Assembly: GCA_029582265.1 (NCBI GenBank)
Contig: CM055816.1
Span: 90,921,204 to 90,985,203, forward strand
Origin: Zoroaster sp. YZ-2022
Lineage: Eukaryota > Echinodermata > Asteroidea > Forcipulatida > Zoroasteridae
Direction of reading: 5' to 3'
DNA: 64,000 nt
Within the stretch, counting starts at the first letter, position 1. Each line of letters opens with the position of its first letter. The position numbers and the translations under genes are program-made. Below, piece by piece: positions 1-12,000 of the stretch. Below the pieces are notes generated by a model. The model was given only the letters and a program-made list of their open reading frames with translations, did not search any database and had not been told where the DNA came from.

Positions 1-141
1 GTCTTAACAACGGTCTGGCTGCCGCCGCGTTGCCCGTGGCTGTACATGTACATGTGTGTATGGGATTCCCCTTGCATACAACTCTTGTCTGTGTGCGTCC
101 GTGCACATTTGTTTCCAGTGTGCAGTACGCGATGTAATTAG

Positions 142-930
142 GCCAAATAAAAAAAATTGTTGAGTTGCCCTCCAGTGAAAATATTTGAAGGGGTCGGTCG
201 GTCGGGATTTTTTTTTTTTTTTTTTTTTCTCCTTGACTGTCATTTTAAGATTGAAATGCATTGGAACTGAAACCACATATCATGTTTTTCATTTGTATAC
301 CTATCAGCAAGGAATTTTGCTTCAGAATAAAAGTATCCCAAGCAGTTTTGTTGTACTTTTCGCTGTGATTGACACAGCAAATTCATCCATATTGCGTGCA
401 ATGCTCAACATGCAACATGTGAGTGGCCATTCGATTTGAAAACGTGTAGATTGAGTCGCAATCGTTGACACACGTACAGTGCGGGGAGCCAGTACACAAC
501 GTGTGAGGGCCATTTGATTTGAAAACGTGTAGATTGAGTCGCAATCATTGACATACAAAACAGTGCGCGAAGCCAGTGGAAAACATGTGAGGGGACCATT
601 CGATTTGGAAAACGTGTAGATTTGAGTCGCAATCGTTGGCACACAGTGTGTGCGAAGGCAGTGCACCATGTGAGGGCCGGGGCCATTCGATTTGAAAACA
701 TGCAGATTGAGTCTTGGGTACCGGTAAATTTACCGGTAAAAAAAGTGGAAAATTTCACAAATCAAACGTATTATGTTTTATACAAAGAAAATTGGTAAGT
801 TTCATTAATAAATAGGCCTATGAATGACGGGAAAAAAAAAAAAAAAAAAAAAAACCCGACCCGAGATTTCAGCACTTTTGGGTCGGTCGGTGGAGGGCAA
901 CTCAACATCTTCTTTTTTTTTGGCCTTATG
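142..930. repeat. Inverted repeat pair with T-run/A-run inner ends
   Basis: The segment at about 142-229 (GGCCAAATAAAAAAAATTG, GAGTTGCCCTCCA, GGTCGGTCGG, then a T run) reappears in reverse complement at about 826-930 (A run, GGTCGGTCGGTGGAGGGCAA, CTCAACATC, T run, GGCC). The space between the arms holds the 83-bp tandem array. It may be one foldback element or two opposed copies of a dispersed repeat. Confidence 0.55.
416..715 (+). repeat. Tandem array, about 83-bp unit, four diverged copies
   Basis: Each copy reads roughly ATGTGAGGGCCATTCGATTT, then GAAAACGTGTAGATTGAGTC, then GCAATCGTTGACACAC, with a variable GTGCGnnAGCCAGT end. Copies start near 416, 503, 589 and 669. They differ by small indels. 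The minus-strand open frames here are repeat artefacts. Confidence 0.75.
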
Positions 931-985
931 CTCTACTGTGTACAAAACGTACAGCAGTAAACAGTTTAGCGTTCGCCCTCCTGTA

Positions 986-1131
986 AGCGATTTTTTTTTC
1001 TGCAAACAAGAATTGCCATCCCACAATATTTCAGCCAATCACATGGCACGTTATTTAAGATGACGAATATGTATAAGACATCTGACTGGCTGAAATATCG
1101 CGGGATGGCAATTCTTGTTTGCAGAAATCGC
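986..1131. repeat. Foldback element (hairpin, about 50-bp arms)
   Basis: The left arm (GCGATTT, CTGCAAACAAGAATTGCCAT, CCCACAATATTTCAGCC) returns in reverse complement at 1080-1131 (GGCTGAAATATCGCGGGATG, GCAATTCTTGTTTGCAG, AAATCGC). The loop is about 40 bp. MITE-like, no coding capacity. Confidence 0.7.
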
Positions 1132-1727
1132 CTCCTGTAAATGTACGTCATCAAAATAGGCTCAGTGAAATTGTCCCCGACGGCTTTTGTTTCGGGCTGA
1201 AATATCGGGCCTGTCGTTCGCGGAAGTGGCGAAGTACATTTTCATAGGTTTTTTGAAGGGTTAAAGAAAACTAATGAAAGTCTTATTTTTGGTGATTTCT
1301 ACTTAGAATTACTTACTTTTGAAAATTGGGTTGAAATATTTACCTTTTTATATGGTCTTTAAATTGCATTTATCTGGGATGTTAGACCCAAAATTCAAAT
1401 TCTTTGTTTCTCTACAAAACTCATATTGACTGAAAGGGCAAACAATATAAAACTTAATAAAAAACAATTACACAATGAAATGGTTCAAGAGTTACATATT
1501 TTAAATTAAGTAATTAATATTCGTGGTCCTTTTTGAAAAAATGCAATGGAACTTTACTGTATAAGCGTAGCACCGTGAGTGAAAACGTCCAAACTGATTC
1601 TTGTGTACTTTGTGTCTATTGTAATGTTAAATCCATTCATATTAATACAACACTGAAATCTTAAAGACTGAACATCTGTCACAAATGTGTTTGTGTTTTG
1701 TCCTGTATGTGTGGACGTGTACGTGAT

Positions 1728-2015
1728 TCGTTGTGGGGTCCAAAACACAATGGAACAATGGGACCCCACAAGGTAACTATAGAAATCTTGTACCCCACAG
1801 GAGAATTCTATAGAAAAGGGATAATAGAACGAACAAAGGAATACCCCACAAATCTGTGTGTGTGTGTGTGTGAACGTACACACCATTCGTTGTGGGGTCC
1901 AAAACACAATAGAACAATTGGACCCCACAAGGTAACTATAGAAAATCTTGTACCCCACAGGAGAATTATAAGGAAAAGGGATAATAGAACGAACAAAGGA
2001 ATACCCCACAAATCA
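1728..2015 (+). repeat. Two tandem copies of a 130-bp TGTGGGG-bounded repeat
   Basis: Two direct copies (about 1728-1856 and 1889-2014) each begin TTGTGGGGTCCAAAACACAA and end GGAATACCCCACAAAT, with further CCCCACAA/TTGTGGGG half-palindromes inside. Each copy is followed by a GT-rich stretch. This looks like a duplicated small transposon with short inverted ends. Confidence 0.6.
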
Positions 2016-2024
2016 ATGTGCGTG

Positions 2025-2026
<2 letters not shown>

Positions 2027-2060
<34 letters not shown>
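2027..2060 (+). repeat. (GT)n microsatellite
   Basis: A near-uninterrupted TG run lies directly upstream of the tRNA-like sequence. A shorter GT run sits at 1855-1871 after the first TGTGGGG repeat copy. Confidence 0.9.
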
Positions 2061-2066
<6 letters not shown>

Positions 2067-2067
2067 A

Positions 2068-2140
2068 GCTGGTTAGCTCAGTTGGTAGAGCACTCGTACG
2101 GTATTCGAGAGGTCGCGGGTTCGAGTCCGGCATCAGCCAG
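2068..2140 (+). tRNA. tRNA-like sequence (possible tRNA-Thr GGT or tRNA-derived repeat)
   Basis: The A-box-like part (TAGCTCAGTTGGTAGAGC) folds into a D arm with GCTC/GAGC. The B-box-like part (GGGTTCGAGTCC) sits in a T arm with one mismatch. The acceptor stem pairs in 6 of 7 positions at best. The anticodon arm has a CTCG/CGAG stem whose 7-nt loop would present GGT. The stem mismatches and the repeat-rich setting make a pseudogene or SINE head as likely as a working tRNA. Confidence 0.45.
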
Positions 2141-2999
2141 TTTTTCTTTGCTCGCTTCACGTTTATATAATATTTCAGGTCAGTTTCTCCCTATAAATCT
2201 ACTTTGTGTACAACCACGTAAAAGGCTTGTGTCCCAAGTTGTGTGATCCCCGCTACTGCCGTTACCCAGGTTGTTTGCATCTGACTGGGGCTTGGTCCCT
2301 GGCTATATATACATTCTTATTTCACATGCCCGTCACAGTTGGAGTAAGTTTAACAGTCACAAGTGCCAAGAAGGCTGACCCTTCCAATCAATGAGTGCGT
2401 TACGGATCACGTGAAGCATTTCCTGCTATTCCGCGTTAAACTTACTCCGTCATTGCCCGAGCGAGCTCGCAGAACAAGCGATTCGGTTTGGTGCCGTGTG
2501 CACTTTCCCTCGGTTTCAACAAGAGCTGCGCGGCAAGTTTTAACAATTGAACCATTTTCATGCATTAGCACTTTCCCAGTTTTTTCGTAATAAAACTTGG
2601 CTTATATTGAGAAGAAGTCTTTCTCTCTTCAAATCTGGAATCATAATTGAAAACAAATGTACTCTTGTATATAAAAAACGATTTTGAAAAGGCCATGTTT
2701 CTGCATGTTTTTTTAACTAGTTTCTGTGTGCGTGTGTATGTAGGTATTTCAGAATTTATTACTGGTTCCTGTGACATGCCGAAGGCCATACGCGTATGGA
2801 AATAGAAGTGTATAATTATTACTTGCAGGGCTAAAATGTTAACACTTGAATTTAAACGTCTTCGTCGTCCTTGTCTTCGTTATCGTCGTCATCGCTGTAA
2901 TCTTTGTCGACTTCAATATTTGCTTTTAATTTAAACTAGACCAGTAATTCTACGCTAGTTAAATAATTAAAACTCTTTGACAATTCTATTTTCACCCAG

Positions 3000-3053
3000 A
3001 CTCATGTTCGTACGGGATGATAGGACTTCAATCCAACTGTATCCTTTGTTACG
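3000..3053 (+). CDS. Gene A exon: short Cys-containing exon before the first FN3
   Basis: This 54-nt exon has phase 1 at both ends, a CACCCAG acceptor and a GTAAG donor. It encodes [18 protein letters not shown], probably the tail of an EGF-like module. The call is supported by a paralogous segment at 59549-59607 that keeps the CPYGMIGLQ-like core and the same splice borders. Confidence 0.7.
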
Positions 3054-6000
3054 GTAAGGTTAATACGATAAATACAATGCAAGTTAATGTTCATTCCTAT
3101 AGTACCGACTTACCGTACGTCGGGCCATTGAATGGGGGACCATTTTGATATTCCAACAGCGGATTGGTCCGACTGCCCGTAATTCGGATCAATGGGCTGT
3201 CAGTTATTTAACTAGGTCAGTAGGCTTATAATAATTAGAACCCTGTTGGATCTTTGAGGCCCGACCTGTAGGTTGGAATATTTCAGGAGTCGGACGAATG
3301 GGTTGTCGGACTAATTGGTTTACAGAAAAATAAGCTGTCGGGCGATTAGATATTTGGATTATTTTTTTTGTTGGGCAAAAGTAAAGGACTTTTGGAACAT
3401 CGACTATAATTACCCCCTTAAAAAATATATGTGGCGGACTAACAGTGAGTCAGTTGGTAAATTGAACATCCCTATTGTACCGACTTACCGTATGTTCATT
3501 TATTGAATATTTCAGTATCGTCTACGTTAGTAGGAACATTGAATTTCCATGTGCATGTATTTATTTTATAGTCCTTTGTCTTGTTTCTGTCTACGTTTGT
3601 CTGTTTTGTCTGTTAATAGGTTAGGGAACAAAAGCTTTGTTTCATTGTCTTTTAAACTTTCATATCTTTATTCATCAAAATATCATGGTGATGATAAAAA
3701 CAAATTCTAAAATTATTTTGATATTTATTCAATAATGCTCACTGGTTTCTTTCAGTTCCTATTGCAGTGAGTAATCTTGTCATCTCTGAGTCAGATACCA
3801 ACATCATTAATTGGAAAGCCCCCCAAAATAAGTGTCCTGTTATCGATTATGCCATTCAGTTTCAACTGGTTAATAGAGATCAATGCCGAGTGATAAATGG
3901 TGAATTTGAAACTGTAACCAACACGTCAGTGAGAGAGTTCACTTTATGGGACGCTGATTCATCACTATACGCATATTCAACGTACAAGATCCGTGTACTA
4001 GCGAGGAATGAAGCTGGACTTAGTGAATATCAGGATGAGAATCATACTGAGTATACAACATCAGCAAAAGGTAATTACCGAAACATACAAAACATCCTAT
4101 TTATATTTTATATGATAACGATCTGCATCGTTATTCTACCTTGCAACAAAGGGTCATTTAAATGTTTAATCAATTTGGAAAGGCGACTGTAGGCATCAAT
4201 GAAAATGATACATAAAACTTGTAGCTTTGTATGGTGAGGATGATAAGTAAGACTAATGATACACAAAAATACGCACAAAAATGACACACAAAAATGATAT
4301 ACAAAACTACGTTGATAACTAGCTTATAAAATTATCAATACAATAATAAGTATTCAGAAATATTTGGGAAAGTAAAACCCTGTACTTGTTGTATCATAAA
4401 ACATGTGTCAGAGCTGTACAGCTGACCAACTGACTGACCGACGGGTTTGTTCCTATAGATTAAATATAAATGCTTAATTCTATAAGGCATAATGTGGCAC
4501 CCACCTATTTCTTAAAATATCTTCAGAAAACTTCGACCTATCACGCTCAAATGTCTGCCTCATCTAATAGTTCTTTACGGAAGCGTTGAAGGGACATCGT
4601 AAAAAATGTACCCAGCTTAAGTCATAACGATGACTTAATGTCTCATAATTATGACGACTTTGCATAAGTAATGATAATAACAAAGTACATAAGTAATAAT
4701 TATGACTTAACACAAGTCATAATTATGATCTAAGCCGGGTTATCTTTTGTTAACGATTCCCTTTAATGCTTCCGTATTTAACGCTTTCGTTAATGTCAGG
4801 GAAACCGTCTATTTTGAACAGGTCCAATTTGAATTTCCCCTTTCAGTGGTAAATAGTAGACTGTGTTTTAGGGTTTATAAAACTTTTGAACACAGATCTG
4901 GAAACATGACCAATTCCAATGCATTCTGGGAATCAAATATGGCCGCCGTAATGTTAAAATGCAAAACAATTTATTTTTGCCATTTTCACTTTATAAATAG
5001 TGTTGGATGTGATTATGTCTGCCTCTGCTGAACTAGATAACTATAACTAGATGTATATGATCGAAAAGGTAATAAAACAAATATCTTCATGCTTTTATAA
5101 TATGATCAGAACCATCGGCATCCCCATCAAATTTCCAGTTGACTTCAAAATCGAGGCACAATATTCAGTTGGCTTGGAGTGAAATACCTTGTGGACAAAG
5201 AAATGGCGACATTACTGGATATACGGTAAGGTTTGTGAATTGTCTGATGTTTTGTACCATTTTCCTTTTTGGTTAGCTTACTTTGTAAATAAAGGGAATA
5301 ATATTGAGCCTATAACTCTAAAAATAATATAACTATAATCCATATTTAGCAAAAACTGTTTCATTGAATATCATTTTAATAAGTAGCATGGGTTGGGCTA
5401 GACAAAAAATGCTATTGACAGAGGAGAAGAAGATAATAGTTTATCATCTTTATTTCTTATGTGAAACTTACAGTATTAAAATCCTACTCAGTTTCAGTTT
5501 CCTTTATTTTGATTGTCACAGATTCTCTTTAAGGTACTGAAGAAGCCTTATAACATCAGCTTTAAGCCTCAGAGTACATACCAGTCAGTAAACATATCAC
5601 ACCCAAGAATGCAACATAATATCAATGGTTTGGAACCTTCGACAAAATACGAGTTTCTTCTAGCAGGTGTTAATGTTGCTGGTACAGGAGAGCAGGCCAC
5701 TGTGGAGGCATTTACATCAGTTGAAACAGGTGATGAAGTCACTTTCTTGCTAACAAATCAAGATGCAACGTCCTAGTATAAAGATGCACAATCCTCGCTC
5801 TGACAGCGTTTTTTTTCTCAAAGGAAACTTCATCAAAATTAAATGTTATGATTTTTCCAGAGATGATCGATTCTTACGACAGAGAATTGTTCATAAATAT
5901 ATGAAGCCCATGTACACTGATATAACAATCCTATATAGTTTCAAGCCTGATAAGAATACCATTAATTTGTAAGCATTATACACAAACAATTTGAGTAGAA

Positions 6001-9000
6001 AATCGTATACATATTTGCAAATTTTACAGAAATTGATTCTCCTGCAATGCCATCTTATAATTCCTCCATATCGACACCATCAACAGTCACCATTGGTTTA
6101 CATCTTCCAACGAATTCGACCTACATCACGTGAGTATCTCAGATTATAATCCGATAATGATTTTCATGAAAAAGTGTGTAAAGAATCCATAGAAGCGGGG
6201 GCAGATCCAGAGTGTCTGAAAAGGCAACAACACTTCCAAACTAGGGTTCAAATAAAGCCTACGGTAAATGTCAATGCATTATGAATGTTGATTGGATATA
6301 AAGAGGGGGCACTTACCCTATCCTCCTCTAATTTGGGTGCACGGTATAACTTGAAGTTCTGCATGTGTATTTTCATTATATATATATATTTTCAACGCAT
6401 GGAAAATTCTGGGGGGGGGGGTGATCCTATGGGCCATCCCCCCGATCCAAAATGTGTGTGGGGGAATATATTATTATTATTATTTATTATTATACATTTC
6501 TGGTAATGAAACCAAGGATGCCTCAAAAGCACACTTAAGCACTGTAGCTCGGAAGCCTGAGGAAACGTGTAAACAAGGGCGCTTGCTATGTGAACCAGAA
6601 ACACTGGGGTAAACCCCTACTCTTCCACGATAAGTGTTCTGGGTTCTTTTACGTGCATTACTTAATCTAGTACACGGGACCTACGGCTTAACGTCCCATC
6701 CGAAGGACGAAGCAATTATGGTTAAGTACCTTGCTCAAGGACACAAGTGTCACGACCGGGGCTTGAACCCACACCCTGCTGCTGGCAACACCAGAACTTG
6801 AGTTCGGTGCGCTAGACCGCTCGGCCACGACACTCCCCGTTTCCCCGGGATTTACGCCCGTGGTTTTCTATGACTAATCATCAATATGACTATGTCATCG
6901 TGACAGTTAAACCATGCAGACAATTTGTTAAAAGTAGGCCTACTATACACGTCGTTTATATTCTTATTGTACAGAGGTATCCAAATTGGTGTGCAGCGGA
7001 GTCAACCAGTCGTCAAGAGAGAAGCCACACATTCTAGACAGCTAAGATCTGACATGACACCTGATTACGTAGCAGCAGAATTACGTAAAGAGAATCTTCC
7101 TGAAACATTCACCGTAGGTGATGGAAAGACTTATGGTGGTTTTGACAACAAACCTTTGGAGAGCAACACCAAGTATGATATTTACCTCGGTTCTGTCAGC
7201 AGAATTTCAGACACGGTAATAATTAAAGCGAATGTTTGTATTATGCAGAAATTACCCTTGAACAAGGATGCGTGTTCAATACGCTAGTTTATATGCCTAC
7301 AAAGTGTTTGTTTTTGACAGTTATAAATCACATATTTTTAATGCATAGGATGTTGTTCGTAAATACTATTTTATAGCTATTTTGTTTCGATAATGTCAAT
7401 ATTTCACATAAATTTAGTTTAGTCAGTTTATGTAAGTGTTTTTGCTCAAGTTATAAAAACTTTAGATTATGTATAGGCCCTTCCATAGTTAACTTTCGCG
7501 AATCTGCTAAAGCCCATGGACAGACCTCCATTTCTTTTGATATCCAAGCAGTACATGTACCTTCAAATCAACTTCTGACATTATCTCAAACATTAGCTTC
7601 ATAATATCTAGCTCGCGCCTACCTCAGTAGACCCTGGTTTAAACCTGTTTAGTTTAAATGGCATGCAATAGCTAGTGTGCGTGATTATATGTGCATGCAC
7701 TTAACAAAATTATATCTACTTTGATCTCGACAAAATACGTATTGTTTTAAAACTAAGTTACGGATGAATTTGTCACTGACAACTGTTTCGGCTTTGTTGT
7801 GCCTTAGTTTGACCTTGGGGCTCTTTGGTAAACACTCGAGGTCACATTTCGCATAATCTATAGCGTCAACTTAATAGATTACTATAACATAATTTTCCTA
7901 TTTGAATTTGAACAGGAGTATTCCATGTCCTGGGGAGAGTCGCTCAGAGTAAAAGGTATCGATTTCTTTTTATAATAAATGTTATGCAGTCATACATTAG
8001 CATACGGATTGGAAGAAAATAATCGTAGTTATATTACTTGTTCAATAATCAGTTAATGTAAGCAAACTTCCAGTCGAGCAATTGTTAATAAGTACGACAA
8101 CGAGTAAAGAAAAATGAACTCGAGTACATACACAAGTACGAGTACAAGTACTCATAACACAACTCTATAGTTTGTGTATTCAAATACTTTTCCCATGAGT
8201 ACGAGTACTACAATTTTATATCTGTATCATTAGTATTATTTTATTTTATTTATTTTTGTTTGTTGCAGTGCCAATGAGTTTGGCAGTACCAGAGAGTAGT
8301 TTCCCAGTCGCTGCTGTGGTGATTCCTATCCTGATTCTCGTCATCATTGCATGTGTAGCTGCTACAGTTATTATAATGAGGTTGGACTTCAAACATTGTT
8401 GTTTAAATTCTAACAAAACAGTGTCAAATGTTGAAGAAAAACAAACCACAAGAAGCCTTATAGTAAGTTTGAAGATTTCTGGAGAGGGTAATTTTCCCGA
8501 CTGTTATACGTACTGTTTATTCACTCAAAAAAGCCGAGGCGTCATTTATACAATGGGTCATATCTGTAACAATACTTAAGGCCGGTTCATACTTAACGCG
8601 AAAGGGAATGCGAAGCGAATTTTACGTCATCAAATTCGCGGCGAATGATTCGCGCAAGTTGAAATGTGTTCAACTTTTGCGAACCTTCGCCGCGAATATT
8701 TGCCGTGAACCATTGTCGACGTCACAAATTTCGCTTCGCATTCGACTTTCGTGTCAAGTATGAACCGGCCTTTAGCTAACTTGCTTTGTACACCGACCAA
8801 CTTTTTAAAAATGCAGTTTTAACGGGTTTCTACATCTCAAGCACCAATGATACCCAATGATATGGCGTGATGATTGATATCTGTATGTAGCTTTTGTATG
8901 TGTCAATGTTTTTGTTATTATTCATTTTATCGAACAGGAGAAATACACAAAAGCTAAAAGCAGGTGAGAGCGCCATCATTGACACGATCTCGGGTAAGAT

Positions 9001-12000
9001 TTATGAGATATTATATGAATTAAAATACTTACAACCCTTGAAAATGTGACTTTCACTTAGATGGAAAGTTCAACATTTGTAATTACCATGATAATTACTT
9101 GGTGAAACAAAATTTAATTTACAAAAAGTAAAAACATACAAACATAAAAATCATGTTCATAAAAAACATGAAAAACAAGTTTTTTATCGTAATCTCCTAA
9201 ATGTTTTATGATATATTTTTACATTTTACTTTATATGGCATTAACGAATTATATACAGCAAATGTCGGTTTACATGATGATTCACGTGTTGAAGAAGACG
9301 AAGCGTCAAGTAGCGATGTCGCTGACATAGGACCAGACCCTGTACCAACAACTAAACCTATACCCAAAGTCCGTAAGAAGACACCATATCCAGCACAAGG
9401 TTCCATTCTGTTGACGGAGTTGGAAGATTACGTTCGTAAGAAGAAGGCTGAGTCGTACAAGGATGGCAATGGGTTTCTTCGTGATTATGAGGTGAGTGTA
9501 TTCTATACAGGTAGTAGACTGGTGATTGCATATTGCATCTAAGTAATTACTACTTAAACCTTGCTGATGATCACACACACATTACACGTCCTGTTATTAC
9601 CACTGAATTTGAATTTCCACGTAACTATTTTGAATATGCAGCTTAATACTCATAAAATCCATAGTTACCGATTTAATTTTGCCCTACACCGACGTGTGTA
9701 TAGCATTGCATACTCAATGCTTTCCGAGTGTCTGCGACTCGGGCGGGATTCGACCACTGAGCTTGCCAGATGACGAGTGGCCGGCTAGAATCCTATATAG
9801 CAGCGGGTTCTGCAATATGTATCGGTTGGTGAAATTCTTGTGTTGGGTGATAAACAATTGATTTAATTTTGCTCTACACCGACGTGGTAGCATTTCACCA
9901 ACTTATATGTCACAAACATATATATATATATATATATTTAGGATAAGGAGTTTTATTAATACAATTTTCCTTACCCTAATCCTGCAATTAATGACAAGGG
10001 TCTCTTGTTGGTGGCGGACACTGGTCCCCAATCCTCAATTACATACAGTATAATAATAATATTATTATTAGCCCTAAACTATATTACTTTTTAAGATTAC
10101 TGATACGAAGTTCAGTATATAAATTAATGGGTAATGTTGTCCTCCAGTGGAGATAGTTGTTGTACAGGAGTGTAATACTGCCGATTCAGTTTCTATCTCC
10201 GTCTTTGGATAACGACTAAGTACTTGATATACTGGGGGGGGGGGGGTGCTCTGTAGGAACAGTAACCTTTAATCAAGGCTACTTACTGATAGTTGAAACC
10301 AGAAACACCGGAGTAAATCCCTTCTCTTTATCGATAATCGTCCTGGGTTCATTAACCAAGGGCACTGATGCCAGTGAACAGGACCTACGGATTAACGTTT
10401 CATAATCGAAGGACCTCCCTGCGATTTCTGTGTAAACATAAGCAATGATGGTATCTTAGTATCTTACTCAAAGATTCATGCCACATGGATTCGAACCATC
10501 CTAGCAGATGTCCATGTCCGTGTGGCCATTGAACTCCATAATATTTAACCGATTTAGGACGTTTATTGATTTAATTTTCTTTGATAACAGATGGATGTTA
10601 CCTTTCCTTTTTTTTTATAGAATTTGTCAAATGACAATCTTCATCCATGGTCCGTAGCAAAAAATGAAAAGAACAAAGAGAAGAATCGATATGCCAACAT
10701 CATCCCATGTAAGTTCAACTCACATTATTACTGGCTTATTAATTATAAATTAATTATTATATAGAGAATTGGCTGTTCTAAACTGCTTACCAACCTAAAG
10801 GACCTGTAGTATAAATGCAAAATAAATGTTACTGGCCTTAGTTTCGAACCTAGCAGGTTCTTTCTCAAAGGAACAATATTGATTTTGCCTTTGAGAAAGA
10901 ACCTGCTAGGTTCGAAACGTAAGTCCAATATATTATTGACACATTATGCGGGTATCATATTCCATATAAATGTTGAGTTCCTTGATCCATCATATTCTAC
11001 TCTATAAACTACACAAATTTACAAAGACAATAATACAGTACAGTTGGGCACGTTCACGCTGTTTTGCTTCGAAAATAATAACACATTTGATAAAGTCAAA
11101 ATAATTACACACTTGCGAAGGATATTATATACGGTCACCCGCTTCTCAACTAAAATGTCACACCGTTCACACCGTTTTCACGCACAAATAGGTCCTAGCA
11201 GTTCAACATGTAGTATTCACCACTGTAACTGTATTATTTAATCTGGCACATGTATGCTTATGTGAAACGTTTTAATAATAGCCTATCCCTTAATATAATT
11301 GTTTTTCACCACACAGATGATGATTCTCGAGTTGTGCTTACAATGCTGTCTGATGACCCATACTCAGATTATGTAAATGCAAGTTACATCGATGTAAGTT
11401 ACACTGTTGATGTATGAAATAACATTTTAAATGAAGACAATACAGTAAGTGGAAATATAAAGAAACATATAAAATGCTTGTGTCTTTCTTTGCAGGGTTT
11501 CAATGAGCCGAATAGATACATTGCAAGCCAAGGTAGGATAATAGTTTGACAAATAGATTAATGCATAGGTAAGATAATAGTTTGACAAATATATTAATGC
11601 ATAGGTATAAGATAATATATAGTTTGACAAATATATTAATGCATGACAAATGTACCGTAATACTTCAGAAGCTTCATTGGTTAAAACATATGTTTTAACC
11701 AATGAAGCGGTATATACTTAACATATAGTTAAGAAGTATACCGAATTTCTGCAGCCTAAATTATACCAGCACCTTATTTTGTTATACATGAACCGGCTAT
11801 TTTCAGGTCCCAACAAGGCTTCCGTTCCTGACATGTGGCGTATGGTATGGCAGGAGAATACAGCCACGATTGTGATGCTTACTAACCTACAAGAGGGAGT
11901 CAAGGTAATTAAAATTGTTGTGGAAATATATTGCGGAGTGTCGTGGCCGAGCGGTCTAGCTTACCAGACTCAAGTTCTGGTGTTAGCAGCATAATGTGGG

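Larger units (their letters stand above)
1..2999. other. Repeat-rich non-coding stretch, probably an upstream intron of gene A
   Basis: No convincing exon is seen. The open frames here arise from repeats. The stretch holds a diverged tandem array (416-715), an inverted pair with T/A runs (about 142-229 and 826-930), a hairpin element (986-1131), a duplicated TGTGGGG-type element (1728-2015), a GT microsatellite and a tRNA-like sequence. Because gene A at 3000 begins in phase 1 with no start codon, its 5' exons must lie left of the window and this is best read as intron. Confidence 0.6.

Noticed and set aside
1554..2246. Open frames of 151 and 182 residues on both strands
   Set aside because: Both run through the duplicated TGTGGGG repeat, the GT microsatellite and the tRNA-like sequence; no splice or domain support.
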